From assembly GCF_037975245.1 (NCBI RefSeq), contig NC_092562.1:27455554-27519553 (forward strand): a stretch of DNA of 64,000 bases, given 5' to 3'. Under the pieces are notes generated by a model. The model was not told the origin of the DNA, did not search any database, and saw nothing but the letters and a program-made list of their open reading frames with translations. Of this stretch, positions 29,446-40,709 are shown piece after piece. A program made the position numbers and the translations under genes. Numbering within the stretch: position 1 is the first letter of the stretch; each line of letters starts with the position of its first letter. Origin of the DNA: Apostichopus japonicus (Eukaryota; Echinodermata; Holothuroidea; Aspidochirotida; Stichopodidae).

Positions 29446-30189
29446 CCCATGGTGTAAAGAACTGGTTCAATAGATGGTTTGCAAGTTTTTGAAGTATGTG
29501 GTTAATGGACCATGAAGGAGTCAGTTTCTTGAATGGTGGACGACAACTGAATATGCCCTTCAAGACGGGCTAATATTTTGTTAATGCCCACAGTTGTACC
29601 GTCTCAGTCCTTGTGAACTGCCGCTATGGCCAATCTCTGCATTTCTTTATTGTGCTAATTTGTTTTCCTTCATGAAAGAGTTGTGTGAAGAAGCCAGCAA
29701 ATTCTATTGTAGAAGCTTCCATGTGATGGTGAGAGTTAGCGGCAATAGCCCAGCGTAATAGTTAGTTAGTGGCTGCCCACGAGAAGTACTACTTCAATCT
29801 CGAGTGGTATATGCTAGTTGTAGTGACCCAGCGGGCATCTGCTGCCAAAGCAGTAATTTCCGGTGGAATTTTATCTGCTTCCATGTATCTCTGGAAATTT
29901 TCCACACTGAGATGTAGACTGTGAAAGCCTCTGTAGTGAAGTCGGCATCTCACCTGGACTTGTAGGGGTCCTTCTCGGGATGTTTGAGTGAAAGATCTAT
30001 GAGTAGACTCTACAGTAGTGGGAAGCAAGTGTGCTTGTGCAACATGGAGCTATCAGTATCATGTCCCTGTATTTTCGTGTAGCCTCACTGGGACCTTGTG
30101 TAGAAAGCACCACGGAAGGAACGCGCGAGTCAACAGTTCTGTCCAAGGAAATGAGAGTGTATGTGTTGCCCATGGTTCTAGATTAAGTG

Positions 30190-30420
30190 TTTAGAGCAGA
30201 ACAACAGGAGCTTCTCGTTGTCTGAGGTTGCGAATAGATCCAGAGATGGTCACCTGAATTGCCTCTGAATTGCCTGCTTGATGAAAAGTGTGGATGTCTA
30301 TGTTGTGTTTGTCACACAGTAGAAGGAGGATCCATGTTCTCTGACCTAATAAGAGAGACTTCTCTCCACCTTGGTATTTGATATAAGCCACTGTCGCTGT
30401 GGTATCTGATCAAAGAGACT
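30190..30420 (-). pseudogene. DIRS-like RNase H fragment
   Basis: Reads SDTTATVAYIKYQGGEKS, then LLLLCDKHNIDIHTFHQAGN. This matches the DNTxxVAYINxQGGTRS ... W ... ISxxHIPGxxN pattern of DIRS RNase H. The AD-x-LSR ending expected after GxxN is not recognisable. Confidence 0.72.
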
Positions 30421-30439
30421 GTGTGGTTCTATGTAACAG

Positions 30440-30790
30440 TCTGCCCGAGGCAACGTGTCGCTTGGTCAACCAGGTGAGGAACGTTCACCGGATCCTTTGG
30501 ATTGTACCACTGAAGGTATATCTGTAGTGACTGCATCTGAGGGTTTGCACCTTGATAGGATTCCTTTGTGGTCCGCCATCAGGCCAATCAGTTTGAGCCA
30601 TGATCTCGCCTTTGAATGTTGTTCGGATAGAAAGTCCTTCGTAAGAAGTCACAGGGCGTCTACCTTTCTTCTGTTGGGAGGACCCAGTCCCTTTTTAGAT
30701 CTAATAATGCTCCTAGCTACGTGAGGCCTTTGGGTTGGTGTTAGAGATGACTTACTTTCATTTATTAACCAGCCTATGACCATTGAGGAA
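30440..30790 (-). pseudogene. DIRS-like RT C-terminal fragment
   Basis: Reads GWLINESKSSLTPTQ, then GLGPPNRRKVDAL, a TGA stop, LLTKDFLSEQHSKARSWLKL and IGLMADHKGILSRCKP. This resembles the LGFLIN.EKS.L.P.Q ... R...L ... R..LRLLGLM region after the RT catalytic motifs. The YxDD part is not found upstream. Confidence 0.68.
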
Positions 30791-30869
30791 AAAGAAGTCA
30801 AGTCTGTGTCTCTCTATGAGTCAGTCCTCTTCCGATCTTGAGACGAATTTTATTGTCTTATTGTTTTAC

Positions 30870-30985
30870 GTGAGTCAATTTCCATGTGCTGTATTTTAAT
30901 GTTATATCCATCTTATTCTGTACAACGAGCATTTAATTACCCGTGGCGGGTTTAATAAAGTGAATCTTATCTTATCTTATCTCTT
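30870..30985 (+). mobile_element. LINE 3' end with (TTATC)n tail
   Basis: AATAAA at 30954-30959 is followed by repeated TTATC units (30963-30984). This arrangement is common at the 3' ends of CR1/L2-like LINEs in invertebrates. No coding part of a LINE is seen, so it is a 5'-truncated fragment. The family is an inference. Confidence 0.5.
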
Positions 30986-31960
30986 ACGATAAACAAGTCG
31001 TCGGGTCAATCCTGGGGAGGGATCTCAAAACTGAGTTGCTAAGGACAATCCCAGCCAGGGACCTGTAACTCCGAAGGGGCCTTAAAGACATGTAAGGGTC
31101 TTCGCGGGGACATGAATAAACCTTGGGGAATTGAAAATAAATAGCAACACTAACGTATAGTGTTGGTGATAACTCAGAATTCTAAACCCAGATTTTGTTC
31201 TTCTATTTGCTAATTATGTACGAAGTCTGACCTAGAAATCGGTATATTTTCCTCCCAAAGCTTTAAGAAAACATCAATCATGCATCTAATCCTTATAGTA
31301 ACACTTGAATCTGATCCATTAAACATCAAGGAGGGTTTAACGAATCGACCATCAGTGTACGATGAATCAATGTGAATTGAATCAAATGCAAACAAGCCAA
31401 TATATAAGTATGGGAAATAGCGCTAGTAATTTAACATATCCTAACATGCAATATGTATGGAGATAAAATATAAGGGCCCGAAATGACGTAAACAATGTTG
31501 GCTATAAAAGTCATTAAAAAAAAACACGTATGCAAGAATGGTACTTAGCTAAAACTGCACAAAAACGATGTAGGATTATGTTAGCCACATAGAAGGTAAG
31601 AATAAAAATTCCCCCGTGTCAAAGACTTATGTTATCAATACAATCAAAATTGGACACATTTTCACGACTTTCCATACCAATGGCCAAGAGAGGATGGAGG
31701 AGTTACGGCCTGGAAGGCTGGTAGCCACACCCACTGGTTAACGACTTGACCAATATTAGCATAGTATAAGAGGATAACGCATATGCAGATGAGGTAAGTA
31801 AGTCCATGTTAAATTTTAAAGTACAGATATTTAGTTCAGAAATGCTATTAAAACCACTTTACTGTGTCATATAACAATTTCATGTCCTTAAGACTCTGCC
31901 CTCATTGACTATGATATATGAAGAGCCTATATACAGATACAACAGCACTGTATAAAATAC
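30986..31960. other. Intron sequence without recognised genes
   Basis: A moderately GC-rich stretch (31010-31130) of unknown origin, then AT-rich sequence. The second copy of the 28312 dispersed repeat lies at about 31660-31770, minus strand. Nothing else is supported. Confidence 0.5.
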
Positions 31961-32096
31961 CTGTGTAGGAATACAATGTTGGTTACTTCCTCTCAGTTGC
32001 CTGACTGTACTGAACACATCTACTCTATTCTCTAGTTTCAATCGTTCCATCTCTGATTTGGTTACAAGGAATATGCCAGTTCTTCCAACACCATCA
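31961..32096 (-). CDS. Minus-strand PTP D2 exon e (D-G-V-G-R-T-G)
   Basis: 136 nt, acceptor CTGTAG, donor GTATTT. Joined to the previous exon it gives HC-I-D-G-V-G-R-T-G, then IFLVTKSEMERLKLENRVDV and on to SNQHCIPTQ. The Cys-x5-Arg spacing is kept, but the Ser-Ala after Cys is Ile-Asp. Confidence 0.92.
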
Positions 32097-34930
32097 CTAC
32101 AGAAAAGAGAAAAAAAACAAATTTACTTCTTTACATGAGTTTTATGATATTAAATTGCGATTTATTTTGGCAACTAATTTAAGTGTACTTATCATATGTA
32201 ATAGATTAGCGAGTGCTTAATGATCTCCCCCTGCCTATAGCAAATGCCGCCTGGGTTCCCTGTTTTTGGCCGACAACATGAGAGTTTGATTATCTACTTG
32301 AGTGCCAGAGTTGGTAATGCTATCAATGGTGAATGCTCCTCTGCAATAATTCATGATTAAACACACAGTGTAATATTTCAGTGGTTAAGCCAAATTTGCC
32401 TTTACACTGGAATGTGGGACCCGTTCACAATTGAGAATGCACCCATACTTTAAGTCTGCAAGGGCGATTACTTCGTTAGTGTGAACGTTCGCGTACCCGC
32501 ACTTCAAGTCCTTATGCATTCTTAAGAATAATCCTCCTTTCATGGTTTCTTCAATCCCTTTTTATTTCTAAATAAGTTAATGTGAATGGTCGCAAACTTA
32601 TAGGGACCCGAGGTTTTAGTTATAATATCCGCTATATCCAGTTGCTTTTTAGCGGGTATTTTTGAACGTGCAGTAGACATAAGATTTTTGAAGAGGCCAT
32701 AATCGGTAGCTTTATGTTTATTTCGATGATTTTGGAATCAGTTGCTACGACGGTTACTAAAAGGATAACACCATTACGTATTGCTTAGCCTAAAATGGGG
32801 TTACTTTAGCGTACCGAAGACCTTACAATTGGTCTTTATGCCTTCGATGTTGAATTAGCCTCAAATACGATTATCAGCAGTAAAAACCTGGGTTAACGTC
32901 TACTGGTATGTAGTGGTACAGATTAGTTTGAAATTTGAATATATACATTATACTGTTTATGTGCAATGATTGAACGTTATGGCGAAGTTGTGTAAGGAGT
33001 AGTACGTACCACATTAGTACAACATATTTGGCAACGGCAAACCACAGAGAAATGTAAACAGCTGGTATGAATTTTTCAGGTCTGCACAGTAAATTAATCT
33101 CGCAAGCGGACTTAATACGAAACTCACCCATTCTTAAATGTGAACACGTCATTTTCCTAATTGATAATCCTTCTCGCGGACTTAATATCAACAATAGCCC
33201 TAAGTCCTGCTTTTTTTAATGTGAACAAGGCTGTAGTGCTGGCCATTAAAGCACTTGTGTTTATAATCATTGGCGGGGGGGGGGGGGGGGTCAGTTGATG
33301 CTATCAAGTAACAAATTATTAATGCTCAAGTGACTTTAAGGAGGACGTTTTTTCTAAAGTCAGACTTGACCATCATGTTGCAATTGAAAAAAAATTCAAA
33401 AGTAGTAGAAGACCAAACAGAAACAATATTAATAGACGGCTAGATATATGTAGGAGTGGAAATTTGAGTACCCTAAAATGCCATGAACAATTCTGCTATA
33501 AAACAAGCAAAATATCAAACTTCTTTTCTCAACTGCAAATTTTGTGTAACAAATGATTTATACCATTCATATTCCCACCAATGATTTCATCAGTACTGAA
33601 ATCAGCAAGTGATGTGTAGAGAGCAGCAAATCTGCAAGAGATTTCCATCAGGCTCACGAAAATGAATTCCGCCCACAATCTTTCACCTATAGCATGTGCA
33701 AGCACTTAAGACAGCCTAACGGTTAAGCACCCTATATTTACTACAGTGTTTCTCCGTGGCTCTCGTAAGGAAGTCAATTTGAAACCCAATATTGGGTTAG
33801 CACTCGAGTTAATTTATAAGGATGAAATTCAACACGAGACAATTAGATTGACAGAGATTTAATTTAAGAGGTTTCTTTCTGCAGTTTCCTGCATTTCATA
33901 TTTCAAAATCACCATTGACCTAGTCCTGTTGATTCTATAACAGTTGTGCTGTAGTAATATAGATTCTGACAAATATAATAAAACCCTGTGGAACAAGGAA
34001 ACTGCCAACATTGGCTATGCTGTGCATCCTAGTATTATATGGAGAACAAGGAAGTATAGACATAAGAGCGTATAAACTTGATACGCCCAAAACAAGTTTG
34101 GAAATGACAAATCCACATGCATACAGGAAATGAGGAAGGTAACTGTATCAGTTCTCCATGGAAGCTCATCCCGTAAAACAAACATACCTTACTATATCAT
34201 ATATCTTTGGCATTCAACATGGTCACCACGAGGTAGTAAATTCTGCACACATATTGCCATATTGTTATCGGGTAGGCTTATCCGATAGGTAAAATCAATG
34301 CAGGTTGGGAGCAAACTCTGCGATAATTGTTTGGTATTTGTAATATAATTATCAATCATGGCTAGTAGTACATAATACATCTAAATAAAGGCTGTCCACA
34401 ATAAAAGTTCTGGCACTTGCTGAAGCCAAATGCTGCCACACATGAAAACTTTGCCTGCTACATGCCATTTATAAAATAGTATGACAAAACGTTGTCATTT
34501 CGTGCCACATGTCTATTCAAGAAATGTGTGAGGATGCCTCTTCCAATCACAATTCAAAGTCATAGTGTCAATAAGGGATTGTAAAGAACAAGATCTCTTA
34601 ACAAATTACTTCCTCAGTGTTTTTCACAAGGAAGCCTTATGAGCACAACTACAATCATAAAAATATGATTCTTCAATAAATTTCTAGACATTATAATTAC
34701 TTCTTTCCGCTGGCAGACATGATATTTGACCATTCCTTGCAATCCATTATTTTTTCCAATGTTGGATTGTAGTTTTGCCTAGCATTGACTAATTCCTAGC
34801 AACACAATATGATCAACTGTATTAAGATGATCTCTGTTGCTAGGCAGCGGGGTTCAGTGTTACCTTTCAAGATCACTGTCAAAGCAAAACATATGATATG
34901 TCGAAATCTGTGTATTTTTGAATGAAATTA
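32097..34930 (-). other. Intron of minus-strand PTP, upstream of the Penelope-like fragment
   Basis: No exon found. The block 32415-33225 has weakly inverted ends: GTTCACAATTGAGAATGCA at the left, and the reverse complement of the right end begins GTTCACATTAAAAAAAGCA. It may be an old MITE. A run of about 18 G lies near 33272-33290. The remainder is featureless. Confidence 0.45.
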
Positions 34931-34954
34931 TAAATCAAATACTGTACTGGCCTT

Positions 34955-35006
34955 TAGTACTTGCAAATTTTCGTCCAATATCATTGAACTTCATCTGGCA
35001 ACTGCA
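34955..35006 (-). ncRNA. Degenerate hammerhead-ribozyme-like motif 3' of GIY-YIG
   Basis: Minus strand, in order: TTGC (stem I), CAGATGA (core; the consensus is CTGATGA), AGTTC...GGAC (stem II), GAAA, AATT (possible minimal stem III), T, GCAA (stem I partner). Core spacing and pairing fit a minimal type I hammerhead, but the invariant U4 is A, so this copy should be inactive. Penelope-like elements are known to carry hammerheads in their terminal regions, which supports the reading. Confidence 0.35.
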
Positions 35007-35061
35007 GAGGTGTAGATCCGATATTGATGGATTGTTCACATGAGTCGACGGGAAATAACAG

Positions 35062-35529
35062 CTATTGATTCCATGCATGTTGAAAGTTGCAAACGCAACC
35101 TCCCTCTTTTATTGGGGGAGGTTTCTCCACGCGTTCCCAAATGGCTTCCCTAACTCCTCGTTCAAACCACCTCTCTTCACGATCTAGAATGACAACGTCT
35201 TTGGGATCAATTTGGTGCCCAGTTGTTTGGGCGTGTGTGTACACCGCTGAATCCGGTTGATTATCGCTTGAACTTGGGCGGCGATTCTGGGCAACACGGG
35301 CTTTTATAGACTGTTTTGTTTCACCAACATATGATTCAGGACAGTCTTGTTGTGCACACTTAATCCCATAAACTAGATTAGATTGTTTGTCTCTGGGGGT
35401 CTTGTCCTTAAAGTGGACAAGTTTGCCGCGTAGTTTGTTGGTCGGCTTGAATGCGGTGTTTATGTCAAAAAGATTGTACACGTTCTTTACTCTCTCAGAG
35501 ACACCCAAATAATAGGGGATGGTTATCAA
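35062..35529 (-). pseudogene. GIY-YIG endonuclease domain of Penelope-like element
   Basis: An open stretch of 155 codons. It has a Tyr-Gly-Ile motif (LVYGIKC) about 16 residues before YVGET, a following KARV..NRR segment, and a conserved Glu in REAIWERVEKP. These are the usual GIY, YIG, Arg and Glu positions. It lacks its own RT in frame because of the frameshift upstream. The enzyme would nick target DNA for retrotransposition. Confidence 0.85.
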
Positions 35530-36160
35530 CGTTTTGGTTGTTGATTCAGAATCAGGGTTGGCGTTGTTAGAGCACTGGTTTGTATCTGGCTTTTGTTTTT
35601 TAGCCTTTTCAAATGCCCAGTTTGGATAACCGCACCTCTTTAGCGCTCCTTCAATGTGATCTTTCTCCGATGGAATGTCACTTTGATCACTGATGATTGT
35701 ATCGGCTCGGTAGTGGAGGTGCGGATGACGCCAAGCTTATGGATGAGCAGGTGGTGTGACCCAAATTGCAGGTAGTGATCTCTGTGGGTCGGCTTGCGAT
35801 ACACCACCGTGTTAAGTTTGCGTTTAGGATTTATCTGAACAAGGCAATCCAGGAAAGCGAGGTTGTTGTTATGACACTCTTCTTGCGTGAATTTGATGTT
35901 GGTGTTAATACTGTTGATGTGCGTGAAAAAGTTATCTTGTTCGTCCTTACTGGTGATAACAAAGGTGTCATCGACGAAACGGAGCCACAACTTCGGGGAT
36001 ACACCTGGATAAGTGTTTAGAGCACGCTGTTCAAATCATTCCATAACAAGATTGGCAATAATTGGAGAAATGGGATTCCACATGGAACAGCCATATAATT
36101 GTCTGTAAAACAGCTCATTGTTGGAAAAATAAGTGGTTTCCAGACAGTATTTGATTTATA

Positions 36161-36544
36161 ATTTCATTCACTATACTACAACTGGATGAATCATAACATT
36201 CATCAACATCTGTGTATTTTTCTTATAATCCTCTAATGATGTAGAAAGAATATATTACTTTACCTAGGCTGCCATGTTTGGCTTCTAAACTGTTTCAATC
36301 CTTCATTCATGACAATAGTTGAGAGCAATATTTCCCCAAATTTTAGGATTGTGGAAGTTTTATTCAAAAACATGCGAAAGGCAGCCTTAAGCAATTGATC
36401 CCTAAACTAGCATGGGCATATGAAATTCCAAATCTGTAAAACTTTACTCAGAGCAATGTTATGCGTTGTAAATTTCCAGTCTTTTTACATATCTAGAATA
36501 CTATGTGTCACTATATAATCCCTCTAATATTATGTAATACTAAC
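36161..36544 (-). other. Intron between Penelope-like fragment and D2 exon d
   Basis: No feature recognised. The exact 5' limit of the Penelope-like fragment may lie up to about 36200. Confidence 0.5.
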
Positions 36545-36681
36545 ATGCAGTGACCAACTGGAAGTCCTTTTGCTGCAATGCCATCTAGTAATGTATCCAT
36601 TTCATGAATGAGTCTTGTGATATCGAAAAGGTTCTCCTCATCCCAAGACTTCAAGTGCATGCGATGGACTTTCATGACTCT
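36545..36681 (-). CDS. Minus-strand PTP D2 exon d (WDE loop, catalytic Cys)
   Basis: 137 nt, acceptor TTTCAG, donor GTTAGT. It encodes RVMKVHRMHLKSWDEENLFD and on to LPVGHC, then two nucleotides of the next codon. It is six nucleotides (two codons) longer than its plus-strand homologue (131 nt). WPD is replaced by WDE. Confidence 0.9.
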
Positions 36682-37379
36682 CTGAAACAGAAAGAACATA
36701 GGAACCACAACTGAGTGAAGAAGTTTTCCAAATGCATAACTGATTCTCATAGTTTCCTAGAATTAATCAGAGAAATGTTCTTCGCGGAAGAAGGGCAACA
36801 GAGGGGTTGTGGGTGTGGGTGTTATTACATAGGTTCTATGGATTGGTTTTGCTAGCTATTTAGTTCATTAACCGTACATCAGAGGTGGAACTCTCCTGTT
36901 GCATTTTCTTCAAACTCCTAAAAATTAAATTACCTGAAACTAACAGATGTGGGTTTCAGTTTCTGACAACCTAAATAAACACTGAATACACTTGATTATA
37001 TAAATGGTACCCTCACTATCCTGGCTGCATAGCAACAACCTGTTATTAGTTATAAGGGATGCAAACTTGTCTGCAGACGATTGACTTATTAACCAGTATA
37101 TATTTCCCAAAACTAACTTTTCTCAGTCGAAGACTGTTTATGACTCAGACGTTGAGGGTTTAAGTGAAAGACACATCTTATCCATTCAAGTAGACTTTCT
37201 TATTCAATATTTACGATATACTATGCTTTTAGTAACTTATTTCAGAAAGCAGTTTCATAGCATTGTTCTTCACCTTAAATGGGGAATATGGATTTATCAA
37301 AGATCTAAGAGATAACTTTACAATTTGGATGATTTAAGTGAACAACTATGCGCCACAGGGAATGAATACGTTCAGTTAC
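36682..37379 (-). other. PTP intron
   Basis: No exon. The segment 37130-37230 resembles 18060-18150 (GAAGACTGTTTATGACT and CTTATCCATTCAAGTAGAC), a dispersed repeat pair. Confidence 0.5.
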
Positions 37380-37508
37380 CTTTTCATAAATGTGAGATAT
37401 CTTGAACATTCTATGAACATAGAACCCTTTATTCTCTTGAAATGTCAGCTCCAAAGTCATGTGACCAACTTCAAATGGACACGAGTCCGTCCAATACTTG
37501 CAGCAACT
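37380..37508 (-). CDS. Minus-strand PTP D2 exon c (YW motif)
   Basis: 129 nt, acceptor TTTACAG, donor GTAACT, phase 0. It encodes SCCKYWTDSCPFEVGHMTLE and on to ISHIYEK. The Pro of YWP is Thr here. Confidence 0.9.
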
Positions 37509-37689
37509 CTGTAAATGGAAACATCAAAGTAAGATACCATATGATGAATTAAAAACACAAAATAATTCACCACATTATGCTACAATTATTCGATTTAAAC
37601 TTATTCGATTAGGTCAGCATAGATGTGCTTAATTACTGAGGAAAAAAAGCAAACACATGTACAGCTAGAACAGGATTTGAAACCAGTGA

Positions 37690-37935
37690 CCTCATCACAT
37701 CAAAAGGTAACTACAGTTTTATCAATAGTTCTAAGCACTAAGGTAAATATATAGAGATTTATCAATAGTTCTAAGCATTAAGGTAACTACAGTTATTTGT
37801 TAATATTTCAATGTAGGTAACTACAATGAGTTGTAAAGATTTCTATGCATTTAGGTAACTACAGTGATTTGTCAATATATCTATGCCTTAAGGTAACCAT
37901 AGCGGTTTGTCAATATTTTTGAACCTTATAGTAAC
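37690..37935. repeat. Minisatellite, ~40-48 bp unit, about six copies
   Basis: Repeats of AAGGTAACTACAGT with a following TTTGTCAATATTTCTATGC-like stretch, imperfect. Confidence 0.75.
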
Positions 37936-38394
37936 TATTTATGTCATTTAGGTACCAATTAGACTCCATTCTTTACTAAAATCTTTACTGAAATCAACTG
38001 GAAGAATAAAAACTAAGGAGTCCTGTATGACAAATGAAATCAACAAGTAAAGTGTTTGGTATCAAATTAAAGAGAGGGGGCAACCGATCATACAGACATG
38101 AGGCAATGAATAATGAAACCAAGGATCTTTACATCTATCAATGCATGCAAAGGAGGTAAAATGTAAAGACTTATCATAATAGTGTTCAATGAATACCAAT
38201 CAGAAACTAAAATTTGCAAAAGAATTAGAAGTATAATTAAAATAAATCCAAAAATAGGAATACTTCTTGGAAAATAATATAAATCTAACATTAACTGAAA
38301 TATTTTTTCTACATGCCAGCAGAACATTGCAATGATATAAATCAAACATGCAATAGAAAAATGGCTAGTATCCTCTGTCAATATGATGAAACTA

Positions 38395-38850
38395 TGTATT
38401 TAAGCCCATGATTGAAACAATAATGTGACTAAAATAGCTGTTATCCTACGCATCTTCACCTAATGAGAAACTAACTACATCTGAGCCACTCTGGAGATAG
38501 ATGTTACTATGTATTAAAGCCCATGATTGACAATATTTGATTAAATGGCTGTTATCCTACACATCTTTACCTAATGTAAAACTATCTACATCTGAGCCAC
38601 TCTGGATATATATGGTACTATGTAACCCTTAAAGCCAATGATTGACATATGGGATTAAATGGCTGTTATCCTACACATCTTTACCTAATGCAAAACTAAC
38701 TACATCTGAGCCAATCTGGAGGAAGATGTAACTATGTATTTAAGCCCATGATTGAGAAAATAATGTGACTAAAATGGCTACTATCCTACATGTCTTTACA
38801 TAATGTGTAAATAAATACATCTGAGCCATTCTGAAGATAGCTGTAGCATT
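38395..38850. repeat. Minisatellite, ~115 bp unit, four copies
   Basis: Units near 38395, 38512, 38628 and 38740 share TTAAGCCCATGATTGA, TGGCTGTTATCCTACACATC and CTACATCTGAGCCACTCTGG. Confidence 0.88.
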
Positions 38851-39264
38851 TAAACATTAAGAATAACATACGTATCATGAAAGAGGAAATTCATCATGCA
38901 CATGAGACCTTATTAGTTTTCAGTTTTGTTTTTAATTTGAGGAAAAAGTAATTGAACAAAGCTGGCTGTTTGAACAATTGCTACTGGCTTTTAATGCAAT
39001 TAATATGGTAAATGAACCACTTTCTATAACCATCTTTCATTCATCAGACCTATATTGATTTTGTTTGATAAGGTAAGTTGTATGGAATTAGTTCCCTTGT
39101 CATAGCGCATGATCTGTACTTTTTTTCCAATGAAAGTGAAGCTTATTAAGGGTACATTAGTAGCTGTGAAAAGGAAGTAGGATAATTGTTTCACATTTCA
39201 CGGGCAGAACAAACAATAAGACTCAATTTGATGAACATCTACCATGAAACAACTAGTACGCACC

Positions 39265-39665
39265 ATCACACGCTATATACTGTGGTCTACATCCTGGGGT
39301 AATGAAGGGGTCACCCTGGTGAGAGGAATAGAATACGATCGATCAAAAACCATCTGCTATGGTCTACATCATGTGGTAATGAAGGTATTCCCCTGGGGAG
39401 AATAATTAGATCACTATCCATCACACACCATCACACATCATCTACTGTGGTCTACTTCCTTGGGTTATGAAGGTACTCCCCTGAAGAGAAAATTATATTA
39501 CCATCCATAACACACACTATACTATGGTCTACTTCCTGGGGGTAATGAAGGGGTTAACCTGGTGAGAAGAATAGAATACCATCCATCACAATCCATCTGC
39601 TATGTTCTACATCCTGTGGTAATGAAGGGGTGCTCCTGGGGAAAAGAACTATATTACCATCCTTA
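39265..39665. repeat. Minisatellite, ~80 bp unit, five copies
   Basis: Units near 39281, 39361, 39447, 39527 and 39603 share TGGTCTACATCCTGGGGTAA, TGAAGGGGT and ACCATCCATCACA. Confidence 0.88.
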
Positions 39666-39813
39666 ACTTTAACATTTTGTAATTACCAAGGCTTTTCTAA
39701 CATGAAATGCTTATATGCGAAATTAACCAAATGATCCAAATGATTAATCTACAAAGCTAATATTACAAGAATAGCTTCTCATATTTTAGGATACTTAGTG
39801 AAGTTAATTTTAC

Positions 39814-39948
39814 CTCATCCTTTGGATTCAGTGGGTTAAGCATTACAATAAGAGGGCACTTCCATCCATAGATCAGAGACCAGAAATTTTCGACAGTGGC
39901 TGGTAATGGAGACTGAGTTGCAATGAAGGCTTCCTTTTTGGTCAAGGA
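39814..39948 (-). CDS. Minus-strand PTP D2 exon b (FIATQxPLP motif)
   Basis: 135 nt, acceptor ATCCAG, donor GTAAAA, phase 0. It encodes SLTKKEAFIATQSPLPATVE, then FWSLIYGWKCPLIVMLNP and on to PKDE. Close to the plus-strand homologue at 15324-15458. Confidence 0.93.
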
Positions 39949-40632
39949 CTGGATGAAATATGACAAATATATGTAGTAAGTTAATGCCACTTTTGAACAA
40001 TAAAACATAATACAAGCTCGATAGAAGCTGTGGAATCAGAGATTAAAGAGGTCAGGTGAAATCATTGAAGTACTATTGCAGCCACCAAATGTTGTGATTA
40101 GTAGCTGAGGACTGTTTACAGAATAATTACAGCAATCCTTGATAAATATTCCCCCTGCTATTAAATGAATAAAGCAGAGAGAGATTCCTCAAATAAATCA
40201 CACCGATCGCTGAAACATTCGTTGCATCCAACAAACAATTATCTCTCACTTTTACTAGTGATTGATATTTACAATTTTTATATAAACAGCTAGCATTTTG
40301 TTAAGTTAAATTTTCTTAACTATGTGGGTAACCATTTTGACACTGATGAAGCCGGAAATTCATCGATGCTAATCGTTGATATATTTGCTATTATTACAAC
40401 ATTTGAAATAACTTATTTAAAGAACATTTTAGCATCTCTACACACTTTAATTTTTCCATTTGTACCAGTTAAATATCTTATTGTGAATTATAAAAATATA
40501 AAAAGAATCAAGATGATGAAGTTATTGAATTGAAAGGCTTCAAGCATTTAAAACAATTCTGGAATGTTTTTCATCTAAGTCAAAGCATCTATATCAGAAA
40601 GCGATGAACAAGCAATTGCAAGGAATTCTTAC
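39949..40632 (-). other. PTP intron
   Basis: No exon. A CTGATGAAGCCGGAAATTC segment at 40341-40359 resembles the start of a hammerhead core, but no second half (GAAAC) follows at the right distance. Confidence 0.45.
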
Positions 40633-40709
40633 AGATGTGAAACAGGCATTAATGAAGTTACTTGGCTGGGAATTGCTCTGGCTTTCAATGAAAGGACGCT
40701 TTGATTCAA
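40633..40709 (-). pseudogene. Minus-strand PTP D2 exon a with mutated splice acceptor
   Basis: The frame ESKRPFIESQSNSQPSNFIN, then ACFTS, ends at a good donor (GTAAGAAT). An exon of exactly 77 nt, in frame with both neighbours, would start at 40709, as in the plus gene. The acceptor there reads TTTTTTTGCAA instead of GCAG. The only nearby AG (before 40698) gives a 66-nt exon that breaks the frame and brings an immediate stop. Confidence 0.75.

Larger units (their letters stand above)
28950..30800 (-). mobile_element. Decayed DIRS-like (tyrosine-recombinase) retrotransposon
   Basis: Minus-strand translation gives, in element order, an RT thumb/connection piece (30455-30775), an RNase H piece (30190-30420) and a tyrosine-recombinase piece (29180-29440). 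The order RT, RNase H, YR is that of DIRS-like elements. The pieces are broken by stops and frameshifts and no terminal repeats were found. The element lies in the last intron of the minus-strand PTP gene. Confidence 0.72.
34930..36160 (-). mobile_element. Penelope-like element fragment, RT C-terminus plus GIY-YIG endonuclease
   Basis: On the minus strand the sequence reads CLETTYFSNNELFYRQLYG, then PISPIIANLVME, a stop, and WLRFVDDTFVI (RT motif C with VDD). A frameshift near 35600-35650 follows, then NLVYGIKC..CPESYVGET (GIY-YIG). RT followed by C-terminal GIY-YIG is the classic Penelope-like order. The 5' half is missing, and the copy has at least one nonsense codon and one frameshift. It sits in an intron of the minus-strand PTP gene, in the same orientation. 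Confidence 0.88.

Noticed and set aside
31740-31765. Minus-strand YYANIG as the missing PTP C-terminus
   Set aside because: It lies in a dispersed repeat also found at 28312, lacks the DDYxLC helix, and a proper terminal exon was found at 27918-27992.
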